From Paramecium tetraurelia (taxonomy: Eukaryota; Ciliophora; Oligohymenophorea; Peniculida; Parameciidae): DNA of 64,000 nt. The position numbers and the translations under genes are program-made. The stretch's first letter is position 1. Every line of letters starts with the position of its first letter. The notes under the pieces were generated by a model. It ran no database searches, was not told the DNA's origin, and saw only the letters and a program-made list of their open reading frames with translations. Location of the stretch: the NCBI RefSeq assembly GCF_000165425.1, contig NW_001798978.1, forward strand, positions 558,001 through 622,000, written 5' to 3'. Positions 50,378-62,538 of the stretch are shown piece after piece.

Positions 50378-53300
50378 ATGCTTTGTGGAATTATCTCATT
50401 GTTTTTGCTAATCGAATCTTCTTATCAATGGTGTGGTATGTTATTGGTCAATTGTAGAGACTGTACAGTAGAATGTTACATATTATACCACAAAAGGCGA
50501 GCAGTTTAGATGGAGAGTGGACTCATTAATCGCAGGCAACGGGCTCGATTTCTATTTGATACCAAACTCAACCATTATGAGATATCACCCTGCCTTCGAT
50601 TAAATATCAGATGAAGAAACTCATTTTGGAAGTACGATCCATCCATTAGCATAATAGCTCTAATTTAGACAGGTGCCATTAGAGCCTACGACATAGCAAG
50701 TTCCGGAGCTTGGACAAACTCATTCGCATTTTTGGAATTGGACGACAAAAAAAACATATACGACTTATATTATTTTGAAGGGTAACATATTAGATTTTAA
50801 TCTATGTAGAAATGCCTTGCAAATGGCAAAGACCCCTCAATTTTAAAAAAAGATTCCATTGACTGAGAGCAACGCAGTTATAGATTGTTTTGATCTTGAA
50901 TATATCAATCGTGACTTATTCGTAGTCGATTGTGCTGAAAGGAATTCTGCTACTCCAACATAACCAATGAAAAATTATCTCTATGTTGTGGACAAATTAG
51001 ACACTGCTATTACTGCTGCCAGTAAAAGAGTCGAAGTGTCCAATCACAAATAATATAAATAAGTGAAAGGAAGGAAAATATAATACCATGTTTATTATAA
51101 AAAGGGAACTGGAGAAGAACTTGGAGTTGAAGTTGATGTTGACCGTCCACAACCTCCCAGTCCCATCAGAATGTTATTAAGAGGATAATAGGCCTTCAAT
51201 TCTGAAACAGGTAATACCACAGTGTTAGATCACGATTGCTTTATTGATATTGTAATTAGATTTGATAATCAAACATTTTAAGAGGCTGGCATATTAGACA
51301 AAGCAAAAATTAGTGCAGACACTAAACAGACTGTTAATTTCACTTTAATCGATTTCAAAGTGTTGCCCAATGGTGATGTCTATATTTTGGATGCCGATCA
51401 TGGAATATATGTCTATAAAGTGACAGAGGAAGGACAATGGGTTTATGCTAAAACAATCCAGACTCTTAACTAAAAAGCTTATGGTTTTGATGTTGTTGAT
51501 ATGTTGAATGACGATGGGTTTTCAGAATTAGCCATAGCTGTTTTGTATGAATCCAATTTGTTAATTACTGTGGCATCAGTGTAAAAGAATGGATACAATT
51601 TACCATTCAAAGCATCCTTACCAGCTTCAGTTTCATTCAGTGATAAGTATGTGGTTGTGGTGCATTCATAAAAATTATACCTGTATAATATGATATTTCC
51701 ATATTTGCTTCACTCAGAAACCTTGATATCTTCAACCCTTTTGGTCAATCCTTTCGCTCCTGATGTCATTGTAGTTTCTCCAACCTTAACTAGAAGGTAT
51801 GAATTGAGTGATGGGTATTTGGCATCAGAGAATTCAGTGCAAATTGAGAAATCAACATTGACTTTGTATGGAACTGATGGAAATAAAATATGCAGTAGTA
51901 AAATTAATTACTAAGTGTTGGCTGCTGATGATGCCAATATTTATGATTTGGGTCATGATCCCTTCCCGAGTATGATCACATACCCAGCTGAACCATTCTT
52001 ATTATAAGATATAGCATCTGGACCAAATCTTTAATATGTCACCCCAGATTTTAGTTAGGACCATGTTGAAGTCCAAGTGCATTTTCTATGGGAAATCGAA
52101 CTCAAGAATGTCAGTTTGTTCGATGCTAAAGATGTTGCATATGCAGATGTCTTAGTTGATCCTCATCATCATAACAACAATAAGTTTTATCTATTTTTAC
52201 AACATAAAAATAAAACTGTCATTATTTGGGATTGTTAATCACATAATTACCATGATAATCATACTAACTGTGAGAAGTAGGATCAATTTGATTTACCTGT
52301 ACAATTAAGTAGAACCAACTCCTAATTTGATTGGAAAACATTCGAATAGGAAGTAGTGACTTTCTAATTCTAAGTCAGTGATTATGAAATCGTATTTTAT
52401 AGTAATTTTGATGGCGATCATTAGAAAATAGGTAACATCACTTACGAGGCTTCACCAGAATATAAGATTACTTCATTCACAGCTTTAAAGTAAACCATTT
52501 ATGTTGTTTAACATGCTTAAAAAGAAGTTGATATCATTTTTTCAGTATCTCCATCTCTAGTTAAATATCCAATTTATTCTAATATGATTGATGAATATTA
52601 AACAGGTTGTTCTTGGACTCCAAAAAGAGTATTTGGAAATTCATATACTAAAAGCGACTTCATATTTGTTTTGACTGATGATTGTGTGATAGTTGGGGAA
52701 TTAAGAACTCATTTTGTCTTATTAAAGGCTATCGCTATTGAACCTGAAGCTGAAATTGAAGTTGCAGTAGGTGAAAAGACCTTCTATATCATTTCCAAGG
52801 GAAGAAAAGATACCATCGAAGAATTCAACTATGAAAACCTTAATGATATTTACCCAATGAAGGCAATGCCATTGTATGGAAGATATTCATTGTAATCTCC
52901 ACTCACAATAGATTTTGTTTACGAAACTGGATTCTTATTTGTGAGAGCCTATGATTCTGTTGAGAAAGAGACAGTAATTTTAATCTATGAATCCAATGTC
53001 TTGTATAGAAACTCATTACATAAGGTATTAAAAACACATGAATTGATACCTGATAAATAAGTGTTAGAGACTGCTGCCTCTGGATAAGATCAAATGTTTG
53101 TTTACTTTAATGATTTAAAAACTCAAAGAGTTATAGTATGCCTGAGGGATTCATTGATGGAATTGGTGCCAGCTCAAATGAGTGATGCTTACACAACATC
53201 AATGAAAGCAGCTGTAGGTATTACTAATACATTGTCAGATTCATAAACAAGTGTAATATATCCAGTTAAATTTATTAACACTCAATCTATTGTTAGAATT

Positions 53301-54979
53301 AACATTACTCTTTTGGCCAAAACAGTATTCCATTTCAATTCCACTGAGAATGCTTAATATTTGAATTTCACTAATGATGGATTGTATTTTGGTCATGTTA
53401 CAAAATTCTAGATCACTTGCAAATAATGTGATGGTAAACTCATCAGTATCCTCAACCCTCTTACTAAAAATAGTGAAGGAACCTAATTTGCTAATTATGA
53501 AATTATTGCTGGTGCTGCATTCAAAGATTCAGTTGTTTATTTGGCAGATCCTAAATCATTGGTATTTTAAAATAGTGATGATGACACTGTTAAATTTGTC
53601 CATAAGATAGAACCAGGCACTCATTGCACTCAACTAACAACTTACAATGATTATATATTAGTAACTTGCATTAACAACGCAGATACCCTATTATACATCG
53701 TTAGTTGTGATATTGCAAAATCAACATGCACACCTATTTAATCAGACACTCCTAATATTGGAATGTTCACTATAGTATCCAAAGTTTTGTATTTAAATTC
53801 GTACCTTTACATTTTGGATGCTGATCAAGATCATCCACTTACTAATAGAGGAGTTCTGTATGTTTATTAATTGACTGTAGATTAAAAGTGGACTGCTAAG
53901 AATCAAAAAGTATTTGATTATAAATACTTCAATCTGCCAACTGTTAATGACTACTATATCACTGATTTTGATGTAGTTTAATTCCAATAAGGAAATACCT
54001 TCTATTAGAAGATTATGATTTAAACTGCAATTGGATAGATCTACTTTGTTTAAATATACAATGATGGGGGTTTGATAAAAGATAACCATAAGTAAGTCTC
54101 TAATCTAGCTTCATTTTTGAACAAAGATTACGCAGTCAAAGAAGATACAATGTTCTATTAAATAAAGTTATATAAAAGTGCTACAAATTAGAATACCTTC
54201 GATGCAACTGTTATAACCACTACTAACAATGTTGCTCAATATGCCATTACATTTTCATTTGATATCAGCGATCCTCTTAGCAAGGGTTCACCATTAAAAG
54301 ATACCAGTGTTCCATTTTTATTGAATCATTATGGAACTATGAAGACCTTGAATAAATTTGCTATTGGATAAGGCCATGCTGCTGTCCCTTATTATAATTC
54401 ATCTCATATAATGATTAGCATGTATTAATTGCCAGAAACAACAGCCTTAGGCGCTGATTCAAAGGCTAAAATGTTGACAATCTCTGGAGCAGAAATTATT
54501 AGGCATATTGCTTCCAACACTTAATTCGCTCTTGTTATCCAAAAACCTACTAATTAAACTGAGGTATCCAATATTTCTAATATAAAAGCCCTCTATTTAT
54601 ACAAACATAGAAGAAGATGCCAAATCCAATAATTATGTTGTCAAGAAATATACTATTCATGATGTTCCTAAAATTAAAATAGTTTCTGGAGACAAAGTAC
54701 AATCTTAGATGATTGAATTGTAAATTGAAAATGATTACAGTTCTGCACTAGGAGTCTTTGAAATTATTAATAATAATAATCCTCCTCCTCCTGATGATGG
54801 TGATGGCGGAAGGTACTCTTTTATTATTATACTTTAGTTCCCTCGTTTGGCTTTGGGTAATCTTAGGAATTTTAGGTGGACTTGCTTTATTGGGGGGAGC
54901 CTTTTTTGTTTATAATAAGTTCTTTAGGAAGAATCCATAAGTGCCTTCGAGTGCAAAGGTATCGTTAATGAACTAATGA
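50378..54979 (+). CDS. Large type I membrane protein
   Basis: 1509 residues; introns 50436-50457, 54564-54588 and 54813-54837. A signal peptide opens the protein (CGIISLFLLIESSYQW). About 1440 residues of extracellular sequence follow, beta-rich with many Asn-X-Ser/Thr sites and scattered Cys, including repeated blocks like GDVYILDADHGIYVY and YLYILDADQDHPL that suggest beta-propeller repeats. A low-complexity Asn/Pro/Asp stretch (54768-54810) leads into one membrane helix (LVWLWVILGILGGLALLGGA) and a short basic tail. A surface receptor, adhesin or sorting receptor is likely. I cannot name the family. GC content is clearly higher than in its flanks. Confidence 0.85.
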
Positions 54980-55299
54980 TATATTAAATAAGTTCATTTA
55001 GTTATTTTATATTAAATTTTAATCTATTCTCCCTTGCAGCTAAATCTTATCCTTCAGGTAAGTTTACTGCATAAATAAGTTTGGATTAAGCTAATGAAAA
55101 TAAAATAAATCCAAAAATGTCTTAATTAGAAATCTACATTCTAATTAGTTATTGGAGAATATATTAGAAAAAAGAAATAAAAAGGTTATTAATAAATTGA
55201 ATAACTATTAAATTACTCTCACATAATTGGATATTATTAGGATCCTAGGAAATATATTAATCTAACTCTTAACTTAATAATATCAAAACATATATGTTG
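54980..55299. other. Convergent spacer, nothing firm
   Basis: 320 bp between convergent stops. One short protein-like stretch near 55040-55130 (SLDQANENKINPKMS) has no start; probably chance or an unspliced tail. No RNA gene seen. Confidence 0.5.
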
Positions 55300-56034
55300 T
55301 CATTTCTTGTCAGGTAATTTTCTTTATCCAGTAAGTATTTTTTCTAGATCCCCAGAGACTTTATTTTTTATATCTGTTTTTAATTAGGTTATAATTTCTG
55401 TGTGTGTTTCTTTAGTTTACTCTCTTTTTAATTAATCCTACTGCTTTGTGTCACATAGTTTCTACTCTAGATTTTCTACTTATCTTTGGAGTTCCGAGCA
55501 TTCTTATTCGAGTTACTTAATCCTCTATCTGTATTCAGCCTACATATTGTGTTTGTTTCATACCTTCTTTTCTTCTTCAGATAAAAACTTTCTCATTCCA
55601 AAAGCAATACTTGAGGCATACAAAGTTTAATATGTCTATATAACCATCCGAACTTCATTGCGTACCGTCACTAGTAACATACCTCTTTCAGCACAATTTA
55701 TTGTGATTTATCGTATTAATTCATCAAAACATTATGAATATAACTCCTCCCTAATTGGACATAAGCCAGTCTCCCTTGCAAGCCGTTATTATAACCACTT
55801 ATCCAATTTGTCTTGTAATTCCAGCACATCCTATTTAGTTGAAGGTGCAGGAGAAACACATTAAATTTGCAATTAATTTTTCTAATGATTAAATTCTCTA
55901 GGAAGCAGAATTGCATTCAAAATGTCTTCAGTATTACTTGGAGGGGATTATTTGATTTGTTTCTTTTAGCTGTTAGATATTAGAATTGGATTACTATATT
56001 TAACAAGACTTGGAGCTGGTAATATGTCGTTCAT
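55300..56034 (-). CDS. DNALI1: Inner-arm dynein light chain p28
   Basis: 236 residues, intron 55540-55563 (24 nt). This is the axonemal dynein light intermediate chain found on single-headed inner arms, needed for ciliary beating. Diagnostic blocks: DILNAILLPREF near the N-terminus, LARETGLCPIREELYSQCFD, ELIRQITINCAERGMLL, VRNEVRMVIQTYQTLYASSI and AFGMRKFLSEEEKK, then the C-terminal coiled coil. Length matches the family (about 240-260). The intron lies at the start of the coiled coil. Human DNALI1 keeps nearly the same central sequence, so confidence is very high. Confidence 0.96.
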
Positions 56035-56855
56035 TATTTATAATAATAATCAAAGTAATCAATCACTTCCTCATTGAAATCAAACAAAAATAAAAATTAT
56101 TGAAATTATAATCTATCAATAATCCTATAAATTCTGTATAATAATGATTGATTATAAGCATTTTCTTTGAGGATATCACCCCTCTAAGCAAGATGCTTAA
56201 TTTTAATTCACTATGTAATCAGCATTTATATCAATCACCCAAGTAATTATCTATGTTAGTGTAGACAGCAATTCTTTTAGAACATAAGGATTACACACTA
56301 GAGTGACAATTTTAATTTTGATATTATAGAATTATCTTTTTCTACAAAGCAATTTAAAGTATTGTTTAAATATTTTTACATTCTAGAATTAATATTGATT
56401 ACTATTAATTTTATGTTGGAGTGTAATAAAATTAACAAAATTATTACATTTGATTTCGTATATTAAAAATCAACATTAAGAATTGAGATGGAATCATTTC
56501 GTTAGTTAAAATATAATGTATAATAATACCAATTTAAATCAATAATCTTCTTTCTGCTCTAAGGAGCATAGCATTTAATTCATTTTGTAAAGACAAATAA
56601 ATGAATGCTTTTCAAACTCTTGAGTTTCTAAAATTTGTGTTTGAAATATGAGTTTGCTTTTTCAGAGCATTTTCTCTTTGATAATTCAATAAAGGCTACT
56701 TGCTTATTGTTTGATACTCATTTATTCAAGTTGAGAAACCAAAATTCAATGGTATGAGAATGAAATAAGCCCCTTTGAAATGGCATAATATCTTTTGTAA
56801 ATCTAAATATCAAATCTGTGTTTTATTCTTAGAGATATATTTAAATATCAGAAAA
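56035..56855. other. 820-bp divergent spacer
   Basis: AT-rich. A plus-strand frame from ATG 56487 reads 40 codons, hits a TGA and continues another 45 codons in the same frame. No domain, no intron; not supported as a gene. No repeat or RNA seen. Confidence 0.5.
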
Positions 56856-57633
56856 ATGAGTTTTCCTAACTAAGATTATCTAGCAATGCTCAAAGCCAAG
56901 CCTCAAATGTACCCTCAAATGCAGCAGACTCCATAGGCACAGATGATTTATCAAAATCCCCAATTTATGTATGTAAACATCAGCATTTTCTTATCCACTT
57001 ATACCCAATATACTATATAGTCTATGCATATATGAATAATTAGGCAGTCCTACATGAACTATGCACCCTAATACTTTATGATGCAACAACTACAACAAAT
57101 GCAGTAAATGCAATAAATTCCATCCATGTCTTCTATGGTCCCTCTGCGCATGCCATTTCCAAATCCTCAGCCACAAATGCAACCCCATCCACAAATGGTT
57201 ATGCCCTTTCCAATTTAGCCTCCTAATCCAGCTTAACCAAAAACTGATTAAAACCTACCTGTCTAGGTAAAGGGTACCAAAGTGAAGTTGAACCTCAAAA
57301 TGATTAAGGACATACCTCAAGAGGAAGACAGTCTACTGGATTATGATGAAATAAAAAAGCAGAGCGGAGATCGTCAATTTATCAATTTAAAGAGAAAACG
57401 TAGACTTCTAGATTAGTAAGATGCACCTTTAATGTAAACACGCAGACGTAGCGAATAATCATAATGTAAATCATTAGCTGAGCATATTAGATTTAGAAAT
57501 AAGAGACATATTGAATGTCGACGATAAAGACATGACACTTATAATGGAAGCCTATCCTGACACAAAATCCTTGCTGTAAGAATTAAAGAATGGCAATTTA
57601 AAGTAAGAGATAGAGGATCTATTACTCAAATGA
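56856..57633 (+). CDS. Gln/Pro/Met-rich protein
   Basis: 242 residues; introns 57020-57043 (24 nt, GTC donor) and 57466-57490 (25 nt). The first half is low complexity with Met, Gln and Pro (QQLQQMQQMQQIPSM, MPFPIQPPNPAQP). The second half is charged: a nuclear-localisation-like KRKRRLL, RRRSEQ, and an acidic helical C-terminus (ILNVDDKDMTLIMEAYPDTK). The composition suggests an RNA-binding or transcription cofactor-type scaffold; no domain is recognisable. The first intron is the least certain part because its donor is unusual; the second is well supported by the coherent sequence after it. Confidence 0.65.
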
Positions 57634-58309
57634 ATTTGACTATAATTTTGTTCATTTCTAAACTTAATTCCAGTTACTTTATGTTGTTATTAGTATCATA
57701 TAATTAACACTTTCTATTTCCATACCCACTCTCTGCATCCAGTTTTACCCCCATTGTGCATTTCTTACCATGTAACTTTGCGTTCATGAATCCTGGAGAG
57801 CGATACCACTAAATTACAACCCTAATTCATTTCAATACAACTTTATAAAACTCATTAAAGAGTGTCATTTTGAATCTTAATTAAGTAATTTAACTATAGA
57901 AATTTGCTAAAAACATTTTCTAGAGCTATTTTACATTGCAAGAAATTAAGAACTCTTTTAAATAAATTGAAATTTATTATTCGTATGATATTTTAAACGA
58001 AATTAAATCTCTGTAATATCATTTTGTTTAATTTACCAAGTATTTCTAGATTTATCTTATTAATTTCAATTCCCTCTTCAACTTATTATCTTCAGTTTCA
58101 ATCGATATTTCTCCCTGTCAACATTAATTCCAAGTCTTATTCAACCTTCAATTGGAAATTGTAACAAATCATTCCACCTATTTTATTGTAGAAAAGACTA
58201 AAATTAAATTAAGGCACTGTTTCTAATAGATCTTATTTTTATATACTACTTGTAATCCTTATTTAGGTATTGAAAAATATTGCAATAATAAATTAAGAAT
58301 AGATAAATT
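57634..58309. other. Spacer with a GC-rich island and conflicting ORFs
   Basis: From about 57719 to 57820 the GC content is near 43 percent, well above surrounding spacer. A plus-strand frame from ATG 57681 is open for 210 codons to a TGA at 58311-58313, overlapping the next start by four nucleotides. The minus strand is also open over 57990-58300. No protein family is recognisable in either. The GC-rich island might be a structured RNA or an untranslated region. Confidence 0.35.
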
Positions 58310-58313
58310 ATGA
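57681..58313 (+). CDS. Doubtful ORF, 210 codons
   Basis: One uninterrupted frame with no intron. The translation is rich in Phe, Leu, Ser, His and Gln, looks unlike a folded protein and matches nothing I know. Its stop TGA is part of the ATGA that starts the next gene. Given the low frequency of TGA in this DNA, frames this long can occur by chance. The GC-rich island lies inside its first 50 codons. Confidence 0.25.
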
Positions 58314-59444
58314 AATAATCATCTCTTAATCCAGATCCTAGAAGGAAATAAATTTTGTTGGACATGATTAACAAGTCTGGCTTTCCTGAGGTGAAGTCAG
58401 AAAAAGCACTTTAAGCCTAAATTGAGGCTCTTCAATAAGAATTACTAGAAAAAGATTAGGCATTAATTTAAAAAGGTATTTGACGCTTTCTATCTAGATG
58501 AACAAATCGATAAATTATGTGCTGTTGTATTTTAGTATTAAGAAGAAATAGCATCAAAAAATAGAGAAATCGAAGAATTGCAATAGGGCAAAGCAAATTT
58601 TGAGATGGAAGTTCAAAACTATAACGAAATGAAAAATCATTGCGATCAAGCATTGAAACAATTGCATCATGTCGAAATGCAAGTGAGTGATCTGTAAGAA
58701 CAAAACCTATAACTCAAGAATCAAGGTAAACACTTTTTCTATCAAATTTAGAGTAATAACTTCTAAGCTAAATTTTGGCATTGTAAAAAAATTCAGACGT
58801 TCTTCTTCGGGATGCATTTGAAAGAGAAAAGAAACAATTGCATAAGAAAATAGTCGAGAAGACCAAGATAATTTAAGAATAAAATTGTTTAATTTAGAAA
58901 TCAAATGAAACATAGTCTACAATCCATTAATCAATGATGAAAATGAAAGAGGACCAAAAGAAACAAGAACAAACTATTTAAAAATTGAGAGAAGAGATAG
59001 AAAATTTAAAAGGAGATGCAGCCGCATTCAATAGTTCTTTAAACTAAATCACTAGTCCTCTAAATCAATTATCTAGCCCTCTGAATTAATTAACAAGTCC
59101 ACAAGGATAGCGGTAAGCCAGCTTCAATACTCATAAAGATTTCGATACGCCTATAAGATAATCGTAATATACTTAACAGAAACCATAATCTTCTAATAGT
59201 CTCTGCAGTAATTTTACCAGTCAGGAAAGTAAAAAGAAAATGATGGGAAATTTTAAAAGATTAACAACCATGGCTGTAGGTATGTATAGCAATCTACTCG
59301 ATTATTAATCATTATAAAATGGCTCTAAATTAGTAATTCATCCAATTAACTTAGGCATCTGAATTGGGTTAAGCTAGAATAGATTTAACTTAATAAATTT
59401 CAAGATCTTCCATGATGAATTCGGAGTATAATGACCATAATTGA
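58310..59444 (+). CDS. Coiled-coil protein with Ser/Pro repeats
   Basis: 354 residues; introns 58476-58497, 58726-58751 and 59333-59354, all GTA...TAG. The N-terminus is basic (SSLNPDPRRKQILLDMINKS). Residues 30-240 are a long coiled coil. Then comes a threefold repeat, NQITSPLNQLSSPLNQLTSP, whose Ser/Thr-Pro sites could be phosphorylated by proline-directed kinases. The rest is Ser/Gln-rich. Probably a cytoskeletal or basal-body scaffold; no family named. Confidence 0.8.
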
Positions 59445-59620
59445 TACTATATTTTCAAATAAAATCTAAATAATCTTAACTAACCAAAATAACCTCTTAT
59501 ATTTATTCATTATAATGTCTTAGAATTGCCTTCTGATTGCTATTAAAAGTGTTGAAACTTTATTTTGAATACAGTTTGAAATAAAACGACATAGCAATTT
59601 TTATAATAATTTCAATATAA

Positions 59621-60046
59621 TCAAATTAATTAATAGCAATACTAATTATAAGTATGTTCTGCGTCAATGATCTATTAATTTAGTTGCTATAATTGAGTAT
59701 TAGGCATTGGAGCACTATTTCTTTGAATCCTAATTCTTTGAGGAGATTCATCTACATTAAACGTAACCTTAGGTTCATAAAATTGAACATCAGTGAACAA
59801 TTGTTCCCTTTCCTTAATCATTCTCTCTATTTCAAAGCTCAGTTCACAAGGAGAGTTTTCAATGTGGGTTTGATTAGGAGTTGGAGTTTTCGTTTCTACA
59901 GATGCTTAAAATGTCTATCGTTTTTAATGCCTAACACTGCTTGGGAACGAGAATCCGGAGAAGTGAGATTCTCTTTATTAGTAAATTTTGGATAGATTTA
60001 ACTCTTCTTCCTTAAATTAAGGAGACTCTTCAACTCTAAAGCTCAT
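59621..60046 (-). CDS. Small hypothetical protein
   Basis: 141 residues, one exon. Polar, with short motifs of Ser/Pro and Arg/Gln (SVRHQKRQTFQAS, ETKTPTPNQT, VDESPQRIRIQRNSAP). Resembles a disordered, phosphorylatable protein. No domain recognised. Its GC content and acidic/basic alternation fit coding DNA; the antisense frame here (59693-59995) is a shadow. Confidence 0.6.
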
Positions 60047-60102
60047 ATTTTATTTAACAAATAAATTTTATTAGTATTTAATATCAAATAAATCAAAAAA
60101 TT

Positions 60103-62152
60103 TCACTGTTGCAAAATGTAATCTGATGATTACCCTTATTTAACTTTTTCATTCTCTGATTCAAATTGATCACTTACATATTTATCATCAAATGTATATT
60201 AATCCTCGACTTCAGCTTATTACTCTACATTAAAATTAGCATTATATTCTTATTATTCTAATTCAGAAACCTTCTCTGGACATTCCATTATTACAGACAT
60301 TTCAGGCTGTTATTTATTTTGATTTGCTATCTCTGTCAATAAGAATGAAAGTTACTAATCCTCTACTTTGATAGGTTCATACTTCAACATTTCTTGATAA
60401 TTTAAAGATTCCACACTTCTACTTTCCAAAATGCCTTAAGTGATTAAATAATCCAGTTCAAATTAATTCAACTCAATGTTTAAAGAAACCAAAGCATCTC
60501 TGAATTAACTCTTACTCACTCTAATGCAATCTCTTCCATACAGCTACTTTATGTTACTTATAATGAAAGGTTTAAGTTTAGTTAGAACATCCTTTAATTT
60601 ATCTGAATGCTCGATTTGGCATTTTACAATTTCCAATTTATAATTAAGCAATACTTTCCTAATTACAGAACGAATGTATGGAGTAGGATTTGAAGCAAAA
60701 TCATCTAATTCATACACATCAGAGTCTCCTTCCATAATATACCTTGCTAATACAAAGGCTTCATCTTTAGCTAAATTGAATGGATATAATCTAAGTTTAT
60801 CTTTTAATTCTCGAATTGTCATGACGTCCCCTTCGAATAGATACTCATCAAGTTATTAAATTCCTATATCCATTGCCATTAATCTATACTTGAGGGTTTC
60901 TCCAATTATTTTGATATCATCAAATTTCACAGGTATTATCTTTCTTTTTGGTGGCTATTTACTTACTACCTATTGTTGATACACAATAATTGATTTTTTA
61001 ATTGGCAAAGCTATTTCTTACATAACTTCAGTTGCAAAGACTTAGGATGATAATTTAATTTGTTTAGATTTCAAAGTTGTCTCCAATTATTATGATTAAT
61101 TTTAAGGATCTTGTTATTCTTAATTTTAAGCAAGTTATATTTCTTTGATTTATACCTCTAAATCAAAGACGATTTAACTTAATCTTTCAATCTCATTATC
61201 CTTTGATTTAAGTTCTTATTTTGCAAACATCAAATCAGTTAGATTTTATAATTCATCAGCCTTGGTTGGGATCTATTTCAACTCTTTATTGTTTTCTTTT
61301 GAGTTATTAGAGGTCTATTCTCTTAATTATGTAATTAGCTTCTTAATTTCCCTTTTGCTTTTGTATTCTTAATCTATTTATTATGACTTTATAATGATAT
61401 AATAAATACTCTATACTTTAGACATTCTTTTTTTAGCCTTTCAATCAGCTTTTCCAGTTCTCTCTAATGCACTAAATCTTATTAGATTTATGCTACTAAA
61501 GCAAATATTCTATCTTAAATTACTTATTCTACGTTATTCTGCTGTAGGTTATATAGACTTGCTTACAATAGCGAATCTATCTACTATTTTAATCTGATTG
61601 TTTCTTCTTAAAAGGCAGCTTTTTCAATTTACAATTCATTGATCTAAGCAAATCTTTGGGTTTTTTTGATAATTTATAGTTCCTTATCCTTTTTTTGCAA
61701 CTCTTGTCTAAGATTAGCAATCTCTTTTTTTAAAGCAGTTTAAGCAGTCGAGGAATTTAATGCCTGGAGTAATGGTGCTTTGATAGGGCCTATTCGATCT
61801 AATTCTTATATCATTTTCTCTTATTTAAGTTAATTGTCTAGAAATTAATTTTATTAGACATACCTTCCATCTAATGAATTTTGGTTTTTAGCCTAATATT
61901 TTCATTTTCCAAAGAATTCATGTTATTTTTCAATTGCTTTAATTCTTACTCATATCTTTCTTTATCCGGAAATCTAAATGAACATGAATATTCATGAAAC
62001 GAATTGTTAGGTTCTTCTTATTTTCGTTTTTTATGAAAACTTGATCTTGGAAGTAGTTCTGAGGTATCAAGGATCTGTTTGTTTCGGTTAGTTCCTGATT
62101 TAGCTGATTCGGCCCTTATTTTTTTTAATTACTAGAATAGGGTTGCTCTCAT
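60103..62152 (-). CDS. Long coiled-coil protein
   Basis: 666 residues; introns at about 61835-61860 (26 nt) and about 61380-61402 (23 nt, ends AAG). Residues 50-400 are a nearly continuous coiled coil. The C-terminal third is a folded, mostly helical part (TIRELKDKLRLYPFNLAKDE, FVLARYIMEGDSDVYELDDF) that recalls EF-hand-like pairs with degenerate loops, then an acidic tail. Possibly a centriolar, basal-body or axonemal protein. The start codon is only 14 bp from the divergent roadblock gene. Confidence 0.78.
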
Positions 62153-62166
62153 TTTAATTATTATTA

Positions 62167-62509
62167 ATGTCGGATATTGAAGAAACAATCAATAGAATCA
62201 AGACTCACAAGTCTGTTTAAGGAATAGTGATTTGCAATAACGATGGTTAAATAATAAGGAGTACCTACGGAACAGAAAGCAAAGAAGGAGAAAACATAGC
62301 GAGAACCATTCCTACATTAGCTGCCAAGGCCAAGTACTTAATAATGTTAAGGATTAACAAGATCGACAGTGCGTGATTTGGATCCAAACAATGAGTTAAC
62401 TTTCTTGCGTATCAAGTCTAAGAATAATGAGATTATGGTGGCACCAGATAAAGAGTTCTTGTTGATAGTAGTTTAAGGACCAAAAGAAGAAAAAAAGGAG
62501 GAAGAATGA
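62167..62509 (+). CDS. DYNLRB1: Roadblock/LC7 dynein light chain
   Basis: 104 residues, intron 62334-62361 (28 nt, ends AAG). This light chain dimerises and binds dynein intermediate chains in cytoplasmic and axonemal dyneins. Seen: [20 protein letters not shown], the [20 protein letters not shown] helix, [12 protein letters not shown]-type sequence ([19 protein letters not shown]) and FLLIVVQGP. The Lys-Ser join across the intron recreates the conserved [10 protein letters not shown]. Length is typical (about 96-105), with a short acidic extra tail (EEKKEEE). Confidence 0.96.
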
Positions 62510-62538
62510 ACATACAATTATAATATATAAATATATAC

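Noticed and set aside
57719-57820. tRNA gene on the minus strand
   Set aside because: The D-arm-like part is suggestive, but there is no TTCRA T-loop, no paired acceptor stem and no credible anticodon arm.
59693-59995. Plus-strand 100-residue ORF
   Set aside because: It is antisense to a better minus-strand gene with coding-like composition.
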